From: Scenedesmus sp. ARA3
Lineage: Eukaryota > Chlorophyta > Chlorophyceae > Sphaeropleales > Scenedesmaceae
Direction of reading: 5' to 3'
Length of the DNA stretch: 31,544 nucleotides
NCBI GenBank assembly: GCA_004335835.1
Contig: RWJK01001851.1
Coordinates: forward strand, 1-31,544
The translations under genes and the position numbers were made by a program. The first letter of the stretch is position 1; every line of letters starts with the position of its first letter. Positions 18,490-30,854 of this stretch are shown here, in pieces. The notes below the pieces were generated by a model. That model saw only the letters and a program-made list of their open reading frames with translations, did no database searches and had not been told where the DNA came from.

Positions 18490-21400
18490 CAACAGCAGCA
18501 GCAACAACACAGCATCGGCAACAGTGGGAGCAACTGCAGCGTTGCTGCCGTTGACGGCAGCAGCAACAGCGGGAGCACTGAGCGGCAGCGGCAGCGGCAA
18601 CAGCAGCAGCAGCAGCAGCAACAGCGGCAGCAGCAAATGGAGCAGCAACAACGGCATTACCAACGATAAGAGTAACTACAAAAACATGTTGTTGCTTTTG
18701 CCGATTGTCAGCACCGCGCGCTTCACTCTTGGCTGAACAGCGCCAGCATCATTGCATATCCCGTGATGCTTGTCTGTGTTGCCGTGCAGTGTCGTCCTGG
18801 GAGTGTTGCACCAGCTGCAGGCTCAACCAAGTGCACCAACTGCAGTGAGGGCTTCACCACCCCCATAACGTCAAGAACAACATGCTCTGGTAAGGCGGCT
18901 TTGTGCGCCACACAACCATTGGTGTGCATCAGGCAACGGCTGCGCAATGGGCCTCGAATGCATTGTTCTGAGTGCAAAACTGGGCCCCAAAGGTTGCATG
19001 CATATATCAAGAGTGTTCATCACATGTTGCTGAACATCTTAACTCAACTATTTGCCAACTACTTGCAAGGTATGCGTGTTACGTTGCGTGCAGTGTGCCG
19101 ACCTGGGCGAGCGGGCCGTGCCTGCCAGAAGTGCCGCCCAGGCACGTGGTCCCTAGGGGGTGACGCTGCTAGCGTGGTGTGCACCACTTGCCTTGCTGGT
19201 ACACACACTGTGATGGCAGGAAGCACCACAGACAAGGATTGCAAAAATAGTAAGTTATGACATGACAACCTGTACGAGGCATGCTGTAGTGTGGCTTTGA
19301 TTGTCTCCATGACGTCCTGCTGCATGTATGCGCACATGCAGATGTGAAAACTGTCAAATATGATGCTTGGCACTTTGCCATCTTACAATGTGTGCGTGAT
19401 CAGAAAATCAATGTGCGTGCCACAATGGTTGGTGCGTAACTTCTGTCAACCAGCCCAATTTGTTACAACACGCCGCGCCATGTGCTGGTTTTGCTTGAGC
19501 CCTTGCTGGCACAGATAGTACATTCATTCGACTCTGAGTGTTAATGTTCTGCCATTCTGCAATGCCACTGCAGTATCCGACTCAGACTGGCAGAACATCA
19601 CCATCACAGTCATCGTGAACTCCACCAGCAGCTGCAATGCCACTGTGCAGAAGGATATGGCTGGTGTCATCATGCAAGAGGTTGACGCCCGCACTGCTCC
19701 GCAACACATAAAAACAATAACGATGAAAAATGCCAGATGCACATCCACAAGCGTACGCCGTGCAGCAACTCCCAACGCAGTTGGGTCTACCTACCAATTT
19801 GCAATTTGCACGTTTGGGCTGGTTGGCAGCTTCGTTGACCTGCAAACTCAGCTGCAACAGATGTTGGGGTCCACCTACGACCTGGGTGAGTTGATTGTCA
19901 AAGGGATTTTGCTACCAGAATCCCCGGGACATGGCAGAGCCAGCTCAGGCTAGTTGGGTATTCAGCACGCACTAAGACATTTTTTGACTTGATATTTTAG
20001 AATGAATTGTACAGAAGGCCCTTTTTGTTGTAATTGACGAGTCATAGCAAGGCACCACTTTTAGGCTAGCGGGCTCACTCATGCTTGTCATTGCCCATAC
20101 TACCTTTGAAACGCAGCAAGGCCAGGTATGCATGGTAGGCAACTCCCAGCTCCTAGGCAGCTCGCTAGGCCACTTTGTCTCAAGACAGGGATCTGGCCAT
20201 GTTTGCAATAAGTTAGCCCAGACAACCATATATATGCATGTCATTTCTATCTAGGATGCGCCACCTCAACTAGGTTGCCAGCTGGTTCCCACTAGGCAAG
20301 AAGCTAGGCCAAGCTACGTCATGGTGTACAGTTAGCTAAACAGTGAGCCATGCTTAGCTTCTCAGGCAGCTAGGTGGAGCTAGGCCCAGAAGTGCATTCT
20401 GAATCATTCAACAGTGTTGAACCAACTATCATAGAGGCAGGCACAGTGGCTAGCTAGTCCCAGCCATGTCCCGGCTAGGCATATGCATGCACCTAGGCCT
20501 AGCTGCGCGCAACTACGTAACTATCTGGGAAGCCAAGCTATGCATGCCACTTAACATATTTTCAGGATGCCCGGCCAAGTGTTCAGGTAGGTGGCCGGGC
20601 AGGCAGTTGGGCTTCCTTCTACCGCCAGCCTTTTGTAGCATAGCATACATGCCAGTCACTATGATAGTGAGAGTGATACGGTATCACGTTGTCCCAAGCA
20701 TTTGACATACATGAGCATAGCAAAAACCTACTAGGCTAGATGTACAAGCCGGGTGTCAAGGCTTTGCGCGCGGTGCATGACCCAGTTGCTGACTTTCAAA
20801 TCCTCTTATGCCAAAAGAGGCGGAGGACTAGACATCACAACATGTGTGTCCCCTCTCCTTGCTGTGGCAGGTGTCACAATTTCGGTGGAGCCAGCTGTCA
20901 CGCTTCCTACCAGTGAGTTGCCGCCGGCCAAACAACAAGTTGTGTCTGTTTGCGCCATCCATGCGTAGGCTTTTTTATGTAGAGACACGACATGATGACC
21001 AATGGTTTTGCGGCATGATGCTGATGAATGACTGATTTTGACGATCCCGTTGTGGCTACTGTACGATGCTTGCAAAATGTTCTTGTTGCTGGACTGCGCA
21101 TGCACTTTGTTCAACAAGCTTCTCTGTCTCATTGGCATTTATTGCCAAGATCTTGTGTTCTCATTGCGGTGTTCCTTGGCGCAGGCGATTGCACGGGCGG
21201 CCCAGGAGAAGAGATCTTTGCCAATGCAGTATGGAACTGCAGTGTGACCAAGGACGGTGAATGGTGTCCAGCAGTGCGTTGTGCTGATGGCTTTCTGCCG
21301 TCTCAAGGCCCGCTAGCAGCACAGTGTGTTGGTGGCAAATTTGTGAGAAGGCAGGGTGACTGCTACTCTTACAGTGAGTGCGCCTTGCTGGTATCTGGCA

Positions 21401-24400
21401 TGTTTCACGGCCACTGATCGGCATATTTTTGCGCTTCTTTGGTCTGCCGTAACTGCAGAGACTATTGAAGCTCCGCAGCACGCCCCGACTGCGACTCGCC
21501 AAGTGACTTAGCGGGTGTCCTCCACTTTGTCATAAACATTCAACACCTCAGTGCAAGAATCTTGCCTTCACAGTAGGGTACTCTGTGCAGGCATGGCGCT
21601 TTCAATGACTCAGCCTAAGTAATTACAAACAATACTGCATTTATGTATCGTTTCCAATAAGCAAATTGCTGCCGTTACCGTGCTGCCAGGCATGTTCCCT
21701 TGCCTCAGCGTGTTTCAGTCGTGTGCCAGCAAGCCGCGCTCCACGGGTCGGTGCCTCAGCGACGGCATCAGCTACACATGCGCCTGCGTCCCTGGTGCAA
21801 CATGGAACACGACCATGCAAGATTGCGTGTGCGATCCTGGCACATCATTCAACGCTACGGCAATGGCATGCGTAGGTATGTTGGGGCTCGCACCTTGCAT
21901 AACTCGCAATGCATATACATGCTGCCAGGGGGCACTATTCGCTGCTATGCATCACATTCACCAGCTACAGGGTTGGTGGCGTTCTCAATTCAACGAGATG
22001 TCTGTCAAAGGTTGTCGAAGTCTCTGTCGGGTTTTGTGTGGTGATCTCACACAAGTGGTGAGAGGACAGTCCGTCGCGGACCACAGTGTGGTTTAGCCCT
22101 CCCCTATGTCCAGAGCATGCTTTTATCCAATGTTCTTCGAGTACAAGACGGCGCTCTGCTGCCGCTTGCTGCAAGCAGATACGAACGGGTGTGAAGACAA
22201 TCCGTGCGCTCGTGACCGCACGGCAAACTCAGATGAAGCATGCACGGACGTGCTCGCGCCTCAGACCGGTTATGTGTGCGGTTGCAACCCTGGCTACATC
22301 TGGGACAACACCACCGCTACATGCAAAGGTGCGACTCGCCTGAAGCTACACTGTACGCTTGAAGGCTTGGTTAGTGTGAGAGAAGCGCTTCGCTAGCGTC
22401 AGCTAGTAACCCATTCAACACTGAATGTGCCTTGCGGACTCTTGCCGGTATGGTAGCTACCTATAGGCCACCAACGCAATACTGTTGCATGATGATTTTG
22501 CACACCTCCCTACAACTGTCGACGAATCATTCATGATGCTGACCAGTCAGCATTGTGTTGCCGCTTCCCAAGCAGACATCGATGGTTGTGCCAACACTCC
22601 GTGCAGCCGCAGCCGCACCGCCAACTCAAATCAGATCTGCACAGATGTGCGCGCCCCCAAGACTGGTTACACGTGTGGCTGCGACCCCGGCTACACCTGG
22701 GACAGCGGCACCGTCGCATGCATAGGTGCGAGGCTGCCGGCTGCGTTGAAGTGCGTGAGGCATGACTGGCAAGGCTCTTGCATGGCATGAATTGCCGCAC
22801 ATCCAATATGCACAGGCTGATGTACAAGCTCAAGGAAGCCGTAAGGGAGCCTCCCACCGGGTGCTGCATGCACCTGTTCTCCTTGGCTAGAGCGCCTTTT
22901 CACGGTACCAGACATCGTCGCTAGCTGAACAACACTTACCGTCAGTGAAGTCCACTCAGTGCTCAGCAGCCCACATTCGTATGTTGCTTTCTTTTCAAGC
23001 AGACATCAACGGGTGTGCAGACGGTCCTTGCTCCAAAAGCCGCACACCAAACTCAGATGAAACGTGCACAGACGTGCGCGCGCCCTTGACCGGATATGTG
23101 TGCGGCTGCACTGCCGGGTATACCTGGGACGGCGGCACCGCTTCATGCATAGGTGCGTGGCTGCCGGGTTGGTTGCAGTGCGCGAAGTATGGCTGGAAAG
23201 ACTTGTGCATGGCATGGCATGGTTTGCTGCACACCCAACATGCGATGCGATGATGCTGGCGGACGTAGAGGGGAGAATGGTTCCGCATGCACCTTACTTT
23301 GTGTGTTGAGCACCCTTCCAAAGTGTCTGATATCATCGCTCGTTGCTTGACATCACTCACTTCACTCAGCATTAAGTCAACCATTTGCTTTTGCTGCTGT
23401 CTTTTCAAGCAGACATCAACGGGTGTGCAGATAGTCCTTGCAGTCGCAGCCGCACACCAAACTCAGATGAAGTGTGCACAGACGTGAGAGCTCCCCTGAC
23501 CGGATACACGTGCGGGTGCACTACCGGCTATGCTTGGAACAGCGGCACCGCTGCGTGCATAGGTGCGAGGCTCAGTAGTTGCCTTGGTTGAGAACTGTTC
23601 AAGCCTTCTTTGTGGCGCAAATTCTGTTTCAAACACGAGTCAGTGACTCTGTCACATGAGCCTCACTCAGGCTCATGTGACGGGGCTCTGCAAGCATCGC
23701 CATATATGTTGTCCAGGCTCACTGAGGCTTCCTTCCCCACCTTGTGCACACTTGGTCAGCGACATTTGTGGTTGTAGGCTCTGCAAGCATCGCCATATAT
23801 GTTGTCCAGTGCCGCTACCGGTTGCCGTGGCTGCCATACTATATGCAGCATATGTGGCTGAGCTGTTATTGGTGTGTTCAGGCGCAAAGCACTTGTAGGA
23901 CTTGCAGAGTCGGACCGGAGCAGGGGTACTAGCCGGACAGAGTTACATTGGTCACAACACCACTGTTTTGTTCAACACTGCTGATGTAGATGCACGCTGT
24001 TTTATGTTCCCTACTTTGCAATTGTTGGTTGCAGATGTCAACGGCTGTGTTGATGGCGCTACTGTTTGCGGCAACATGGTTGGATCCACCGTCGACTGTT
24101 TTGATGTGCCTGCACCTCAAACTGGCTACGCATGCGGCTGCAACGCCCAGTACTGGTGGACTGGCACGTTCTGCAAACCTTTTGTCAACACTGACTGCGT
24201 ACGAGTGGTCGCAGGGATCACTGGTATAGCGGGCTACAGTGGCAATCGTAACTCCGCCACTGGGGCTAGGTTCAACTCTCCCAACGGGGTTTCAGTGGAT
24301 GCTAGCGGAAACATGTATATAGCAGGTGAGCATGAACACGGCCTGCCAGGCAATGTTGTGACATGTGGCCATTGGCTGGGCCAACTTGGCCAGGCACGGT

Positions 24401-25421
24401 GGTTGTTGACCCGACCACTCATCATGGATCAGTGATCAAGCCTACAATCCTTTGAGGGCAGCCTGAAATTGGCTCAGCCATGAGCAGTGGCCCTGCCATG
24501 ATTGGACACTGCAAGATTGAGCTCTAATATTCGGAGCATGATGGTGACCCTCAACTGTTGAAGCGTGCGCCATGTTGCTGAGTGTGTTGTTGTGGTTTGA
24601 CTGCAGATACTGGCAACCAGGCGGTTCGCAGGGTCGTAGCAGCTACGGGCGTTGTCACATCATGGATCTCGGTTAACGAGCCCGGGTTCGCAACCCAGCG
24701 TGTGCTGGCCAGACCTAACGGCGATATCTACTTCATAGACTACAGCAACAGCATATCCAGCTACAGCGTCACTGGGGCTTTCAACGGCATCTCATTCAGA
24801 GCTTTTGCGCCCAGCATTTCGTTCACCGACTTGGCTTACGACGCGGTGACCGACACCATTGTTGCCTTCGCTGCCCCTAATCAGGATGCAAATACCGGCC
24901 AGGTGGCTAGGTTTCCAATGGGCCTCAATTTATTTGCTTTTGGCTCAAGTGGGAATGCAAGGTACCCACCGGGCATCGCGGTGAACCCTAACGGCATTAC
25001 CTTCGTTGCCGGCGGTAAAATCCAGAGATACCAGAATGACATATGGAGCGACTACAATGATGGATCCACCGCAGCCGCCAACGACGTTGACGCGACAAAC
25101 GCAGTGCTCTCTGCCAATGCACTCGCTTTCAACGCTGCTGGCGACATGCTGGTGAGCGACTCTGAGCGCGATGCCGCTGGGGATCCAGTCCGATGCCGTG
25201 TGTGGTTGGTGCGTAAAACCACCGGCAAGTTGAAACTCGTAGTGGGGTCAGCCACCTTGGGCGCTTGCGGATCATATGTGGAAACTGTGAAAGCAAATGC
25301 AAACTTGCACACGTTGATCGGCCCTCCAGGAGCCGCGGCTTTTGACGCCAGCGGGAGGTATGCATACATTGCAGATCCTTCTAACCACCGCGTCCTCATG
25401 GTTAATCTCGACTGTGTCTAA
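17762..25421 (+). CDS. Secreted multidomain protein: cysteine-rich repeats, sushi-like, EGF-like modules, NHL propeller
   Basis: Exons: 17762-18079, 18790-18889, 19094-19249, 19574-19885, 20871-20912, 21185-21373, 21690-21875, 22176-22328, 22573-22725, 23000-23152, 23410-23562, 24035-24325, 24607-25421. They give 3021 nt, 1006 aa; all introns after the first are phase 1. The start gives a signal peptide (AVLLLLFAAII). Order: GCC2/GCC3-like cysteine repeats at about 85-190 (CRPGSVAPAAGSTKCTNC); an unrecognised domain at 192-310 (ITITVIVNSTSSCNATVQ); a sushi-like module at 311-372; an EGF-like module (373-434); four 51-aa EGF-like modules (DINGC..PC, then TGYVCGC, 435-638) and a fifth variant; NHL repeats from about 690 (FNSPNGVSVDASGNMYIA, DTGNQAVRRV, YIADPSNHRVLMV). 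No C-terminal membrane anchor is seen, so it is probably a wall, matrix or shed surface protein. Ligand unknown. Confidence 0.82.
18247..18368. repeat. Large foldback (near-perfect palindrome) in intron 1 of the secreted-protein gene
   Basis: Arms 18274-18310 and 18311-18347 are perfect reverse complements (37 bp, no loop). Outer arms 18247-18266 and 18347-18368 also pair, with a two-base indel. The whole could form a cruciform or long RNA hairpin. No flanking target-site duplication or coding capacity was seen, so calling it a MITE would be speculative. Confidence 0.92.
18421..18660 (+). repeat. CAG/CAA-rich tract in intron 1 of the secreted-protein gene
   Basis: Two CAG-dense blocks (about 18421-18515 and 18555-18640) surround a less repetitive piece containing GTTGCTGCCGTTGACGGCAG. 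The tract lies about 130 bases upstream of the exon at 18790. Poly-Q readings through it are not counted as coding. Confidence 0.8.
19948..20835. repeat. CTAG-rich island in intron 4 of the secreted-protein gene
   Basis: By eye about 18 CTAG tetramers occur in roughly 890 bases, mostly as GCTAGG or CCTAG, where about 3-4 would be expected at random. The piece has no exon-like sequence and makes this the longest intron of the gene. It may be a degraded inserted element, but I found no terminal repeats. Confidence 0.65.
22573..23562 (+). repeat. Tandem whole-exon duplication of the EGF-like module with its intron
   Basis: Exons 22573-22725, 23000-23152 and 23410-23562 are each exactly 153 nt, phase 1-1, and very similar. 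A fourth, at 22176-22328, is more diverged. The introns after the second and third modules share their first 65 or so bases (GTGCG.GGCTGCCGG). The repeat unit of about 410-427 bases therefore covers exon plus intron. In-frame copies lengthen the protein without breaking it. Confidence 0.92.
23651..23681. repeat. Perfect 13-bp hairpin in intron
   Basis: GTCACATGAGCCT and AGGCTCATGTGAC around a five-base loop CACTC, between the last two EGF-like exons of the secreted gene. Confidence 0.9.
23684..23809 (+). repeat. 33-bp direct repeat in intron
   Basis: An identical 33-bp segment occurs at 23684-23716 and 23777-23809 (contains GCATCGCCATATATGTTGTC). The offset is 93 bases. It lies in the same intron as the adjacent hairpin. 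Confidence 0.92.
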
Positions 25422-27699
25422 ACACCTGACCTCGGTGAGGTGGGGCACAACAGCTCAACTGTGACAAGAGCCCTGCCACTCTAGACTTACATGGGGCCTT
25501 CTTGTTTTGACGTGGGCCGGGGTGAAGGTTGATGTGGCAGCCACGATCGATGAGGTGGAAAGTTGTCTTGCGCGAAGCCCCATCATTTGCAACGCAATTG
25601 TGGGATGATGCATGCTACGCATGTTCCCCTGAGTTGTGCTATCAGTTTCAGTGGATGATCGCAACTATTCATTCTACCTGGCGTACTCGGTCTTCGACTG
25701 TTTCAAACAGTCACTCGGTGACCCATGACTAGTCAGCCAATGCGGCAGGACTGAGGGACCATGCACGGCTTCTGGTCACTAGAGCAGGTCACCAAAGCGG
25801 GTCCAAACTTTTGACGCCCTGCAGGGGACTGTTGCGCAAGGCACGACTGCCAAAGTTTAGCAAGGTACGGCTGTTTTGGGGAGGCAGGGCATTCGCAACC
25901 GCCGGTTGCACCCAGCTTGCTCACTGATTGGGTGATGTGTGGTGACGTGCGTTTGGTCGAGGCACAACCGTTGGGTGCGGCACGGTGGTTGCAGCTGGTT
26001 GCCAACCACGTGCCAACCACGTGCGGCACGGTGGTTGCGTGCGGCACGCGATAGCACGAGGCACGGCGAGTGGGGTTGGCAACGCCTTTTCTGCAAGGGC
26101 GGCTGCTTTGGGCGTGGCCGCGATTTTTACACGCGTGGCGCCCCTGTGCATGTTGCGTAATGTTGTGGGGTACCGTGGCTAATCATTGACATGAACCCGT
26201 TTGAGATCAGAATTTCAGATTTAAAAAACGTCACTTGTACCACCTGCTTGTACGGTCACTTGTACGCAATGCCACGCTCGGAGCGGCGCGGCAGCGCCAC
26301 GCCCAGGCTTGGTCCCTTTGTGCTTGTTGTACCTTTGCATGCTGTGTTGCTGTTAGTCTAGCGCTTTCCTACGTGGCTGGCATTGCATACAACATATGCA
26401 GATTACTGTGCATACTATGCACAGTAATTGCTTGTCACCAACACTCTAGCTCTAGCATTAGTGCTTGGTGCCTGATTACATTGCTGGTTGGTTCTTGCAT
26501 GCCTGGTGTTGGGTTGATTGGTGTGGGTTGCTGCCACCTTTGTGCTTGTATCTGCGCTTTGTTGTTACGTAACACGGTATACCGTTGATAACTTGCCTGC
26601 TGGATTGTTTCCCCATTTACCAATGTAGGGCCACATGTCCACCCAATAAGGAGTCAGACAAAGCTTGTGGGGATATCCGTGCATGATACTTGTGTTTGAC
26701 CATGCGTACACTGGTACCCATTGGCCCAGGCTTTCTGACCATGGCTGGCTTGGGCGTTTGCGTGCACCCATTACACGAAGTTGAAATGTACGGGAGGCCG
26801 AGGCTTGGTTACACATAACGCTACCCAAACGGACTAGCTAACATCCTTTATTGTGTGGACTGATGATCTGACATAGCACCTAGGATGTCAGACATCACGG
26901 TGTGTTTCTGTGTGAGTTACAATTTTGTGTCAGACTTCACTTGTCATGTCACTGACTGAGTTTGAAACTCCACCGTGCGCTTCAAAAGACTGTTCCGAAC
27001 AGGGCATGTAAGAGCTACAAGTATGCAACGAACTGACTTCAAGACATACGGAAACTTCATTGTGCACGCACGCACGATTTTAGCCTGGGGCATTGCATAT
27101 CAAGGTACAGCCATCACTACACAGCTGTTGAGTTGTCGCAGCATATTGACACATGTCTATGTCACGATAAATGTGTTACACGACGTGAACACAGCCCGTG
27201 TCCTACCAGTAAAAGGCTCGTTGCGCAACCAAGCCGAAGTGATCACTGGTCGTGATCAGCACAACTCTGCTAGTAGCCATACAGCATGCGCCGGCTTCAA
27301 GCACCTGCAATTGCTGCTCAACTACCCAGTTGACGACAGCATGAAAACCGTTGAATCAATCATGTCACCTGTAGCAGCCAGATGTTGACAACACTGATCC
27401 ATGATATTGTCCCAAACCATGCTATCATACCACAACTGACCCATGAAACCTCATGAGGTGCCGTTCACGAGCCGCGACCAGCGTTGCTCGCCCAGCAGCC
27501 ACACACCGCTCCCGCCTCAGGCTCCGCCATGTCCGGCTCACAACCAAATATGCAAATTTGCACAGAAAGAGGCCACTGTGACGAACAGCAAAACTCCAGC
27601 AACAACAGCAGGCTGTGAGCTCTGGCTACTGCAGCTTGCAAGGTCCGCAAACCAGGTTGACACTGAATGACACACACCGTGCCTCTGGGACAGAGCAAT
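25422..27699. other. Intergenic region between convergent secreted-protein and PGBD-protein genes
   Basis: No gene I can support. A short repeat of CCAACCACGTG and CGGCACGGTGGTTG words lies at about 25960-26065. A hairpin with 13-bp arms and one-base loop (ATTACTGTGCATA) is at 26402-26428. TGTAA at 27007-27011 (+) and TTACA at 27176-27180 (TGTAA on the minus strand) are the first such motifs after the two stops and face each other. An open frame at 26975-27388 resembles nothing known to me. Confidence 0.55.
27451..27530 (-). repeat. Post-stop copy of the PGBD-gene C-terminus with its own stop
   Basis: Repeats the coding end AEPEAGAVWLLGEQRWSR.VNGTS plus stop found at 27700-27780. The copy has a two-base insertion after GAV, but LLGEQRWSRLVNGTS and a TGA remain. 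It lies about 170 bases beyond the real stop (TAG). Confidence 0.88.
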
Positions 27700-27948
27700 C
27701 TATGACGTGCCGTTCACCGGCCGTGACCAGCGCTGCTCGCCCAGCAGCCATACCGCTCCAGCCTCAGGCTCAGCCATATCCTCTTCATAGCTGGACTCCT
27801 CACCACGCAGCTCCTGCAGCAGCAGCCACAGCAGCAGTGGCAGGGAGCAACAATTGTTAAAAGTCAAAGGACTTGCAGCATTGCTAACATTGCATCCTCC
27901 TCATGGTAGGACTCCTCACCACACAGCAGCAGCACCAGCAGCAGCGAT

Positions 27949-27994
<46 letters not shown>

Positions 27995-28057
27995 TCAGCA
28001 GCATCCAAAGGTCTTGCGCCACTGCATGATATGCGCCTTTGCAGCTCTAGCGGTCAT

Positions 28058-28090
<33 letters not shown>

Positions 28091-29559
28091 CGTCAGTAGC
28101 AGCAGCTCGTGTCAAGTCTTGCGTCATCTGCAGCTGCTCAGGCATGGCATCTGGCCCCAGCAGCGCGAGCCAGGTGCACTCATCGTTCAACTAGCCACAA
28201 AATCCATGACACCAGAGCAATGAGCAGAGTTGAAGCAAGTTCAAGTTCAGTGCACTGTCAGCAATACCAACAACAATAAGATGATCATGATACTCAGTCA
28301 AAACATGAGATCACGCATCATTGCGCACCTGCAGCTGATCTGGTGTTGCGTCCGCCCCCAGCAGTGCCAGCCAGGTGCGCTCATCGGTCAGCCGCCAGCA
28401 GTAAAAGCAGAGTTTGATTGACTGTTGACAGGGAAATCCAAAGTAACGCCTCACCTGCAGCTGATCTGGTGTCGCTTCAGGCCCCAGCAGCGCCAGCTAG
28501 GTGCGGTACACGGTAAACTGCCAGCAACATCGCTGACAACTGGGCAACAAGCATCGTATCTAATTCAGGTCCAAGTCTTTGCTCACCTGCAGCTGATCTG
28601 GTGTCGCTTCAGGCCCCAGCAGTGCCAGCCAGGTGCGCTCATCAGTGGCGCCAGACTCAGGAAGGCCATTGCACGCCTGCACAGCAGCAGCAGCAGCAGC
28701 AGAATAGCGGCAGCAGCAGTTTAGTACACACTTTGTAACGATATTCTTACAAGAACACCCAGATACAATGCAGTGGATAGTCTGCTTTGGTAACAGCAGT
28801 CTTGGCTGAATACAGTGTCTGGTTGATGTGCAGGGTCGCACGACATGTTTTGCCACGTTCTGGTTGACTGCTGGTCACATTGTTGAAAGCAGTGTTGTTT
28901 TCAAGGAAAGTAGCGCACCTGGAAGGTTTTGAGTGCGTCCAGCGTGCTGCTGCCAAACTGCCACCAGCGCATCTCATCGTCGCCGCAGTGGTAGCCTTGC
29001 CTGCCCAGCGCCACCTGTGACACAAAGTAACAAAATGACACAAACATGACAAATTCGATAATGTCATGTAACAACATCCTGTCAGCAGTGGTCATTTGAT
29101 CTTTCATGCACACGTCATCACCGCATTGGTTACCCTGCCTGCCACCGCGCCACCTGTTACAAAGAAACAAGTATCACAAGATGTAACGGCATGCAGCAAT
29201 ATGCACCCAAACAATCAGCGGTAGTTATGCAGAATTCGTTGCAAACATGCTATGCATAGGGTCAGCGTAAAACTGCATCTGAAAAGACAGCAAGCAACAA
29301 AGCAACTGCAGACAACAGGCCACGCCCACAACTTGAGCTGACAAAACAATGTTTGTGACTGCACGGAAAAAGACGGCAAGTCCAGAAAAAAAACCAAAAA
29401 AAGCAAAGCAGCAGCATAGGCCAGCAGCACAGGCCAGCAAGACAGGCCAGCACACAAGATGAACAGGAAAGAACGAGTGGCAAGCGGACCAGCCCTCACC
29501 TGCAGGGCATGCACCTCTCTGCCCCCATCCATCTCCAGCAGCACTGGCCAGCTGCTGCT

Positions 29560-29605
<46 letters not shown>

Positions 29606-29759
29606 AAGCTGTATGTGATGACTTCTTGCCCCTGAGCTGAGCCAGCCTCTGCTGCTGCTGCTGGGTTGCTGCTGCTGCTGCTGCTGGCTGCGTGTGCTGC
29701 AAGGTACTCTGCTTCCCCGAGCAGTTTGCGCCAGCTGGCGTCACAGGTGGTGCCTGGCA

Positions 29760-29793
<34 letters not shown>

Positions 29794-30820
29794 CAGGTCT
29801 GATAAATGGTAGTTTCACGTGAAGAATAGGGCAACAGCAAAGTTGACTGCCGCACCTGAACACGCAGCAGGACACGCCCTTCAAGCAACCTGCAGTGACG
29901 TGAACGAGCACTGCTGCTGCTCCTGCTGCTGCCTGCCTTCAATTCAAATTCAAAAGCACTTGCAAGGGCACCCTCACCTGTCTCTGCCACATCGTTGCAG
30001 GCCTGGAACATCAGCAGGGCTCCCTGAGTGGCCTCCCCAAAAAACCAATTCTCAACCTCCTCGTCACTCGGGTAAAACCCTGCCGCCATCAAACCGCTGT
30101 GCAGCTTTGAAACCCAAAAGATGTCGTCGTCCCCGAGGTTCAGCAGCGGCGGCGGGCCCGCCGGGTCACCCTTCTGGACCTCGATCAGTGCGGCGTTACT
30201 TTCTGTGTTACTAACACTGTCACTGACGGCTGCCTCAGCGGCGGCTGGGTTTAGGGCGCTGCTGGCTGTGCTGCTAGAGCTGATGCTGCTGATCTGCCTG
30301 TCAATGGATCCTTCGTCACTGCTGCTGCTGCTGCTAGCAGCATCAAAGGCAACTCGCCGCCTGCCCCTGCTGCTGCTGCTGCCGCCAAAAGACAGGTCCA
30401 TGTTAAGCAGCACATCTGTGTCATCAACTGCAGCAATCGCAGCTGCTACGCTGTCTGCTGCAGCACTGCTGCTGCCGCTGCTTCCGCCAAACAGGTTTTC
30501 CCATGCCCCTGCAACAATGGCAGCAACTTCTGCAAAGTCAATGAAAAGTCGTGCAGTACTGAGTTGTCATTTGTATTAAATCATCTCCACCGTTGTGCAC
30601 AAACGCTCACTCAAAAACATTCTGTTTTGCCTCTGCACTGCTGCTGACTCAGCCGCTGCGCCCAACATCGCTGATTGCTGCCCTGGCTCTGTCCTGGCTC
30701 TGGCCCTGGCTGCCCTGGGCTCCTTGCTGCTGGCTGACAAGGTGTCATCCAACACTGCAAGCAGCTGGCACTGCCGCTGCTGCAGTTGCTGGGCCGGACA
30801 CCAGCTTTCACCATGGCTGC

Positions 30821-30854
<34 letters not shown>

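Noticed and set aside
22176..23562. EGF-like repeats as another exon-shadow ladder
   Set aside because: All copies are full-length, in phase and cysteine-complete, so they are genuine tandem coding modules.
26975..27388. 137-aa open frame on the plus strand
   Set aside because: No family features; about the length expected by chance in a 2.3-kb intergenic region.
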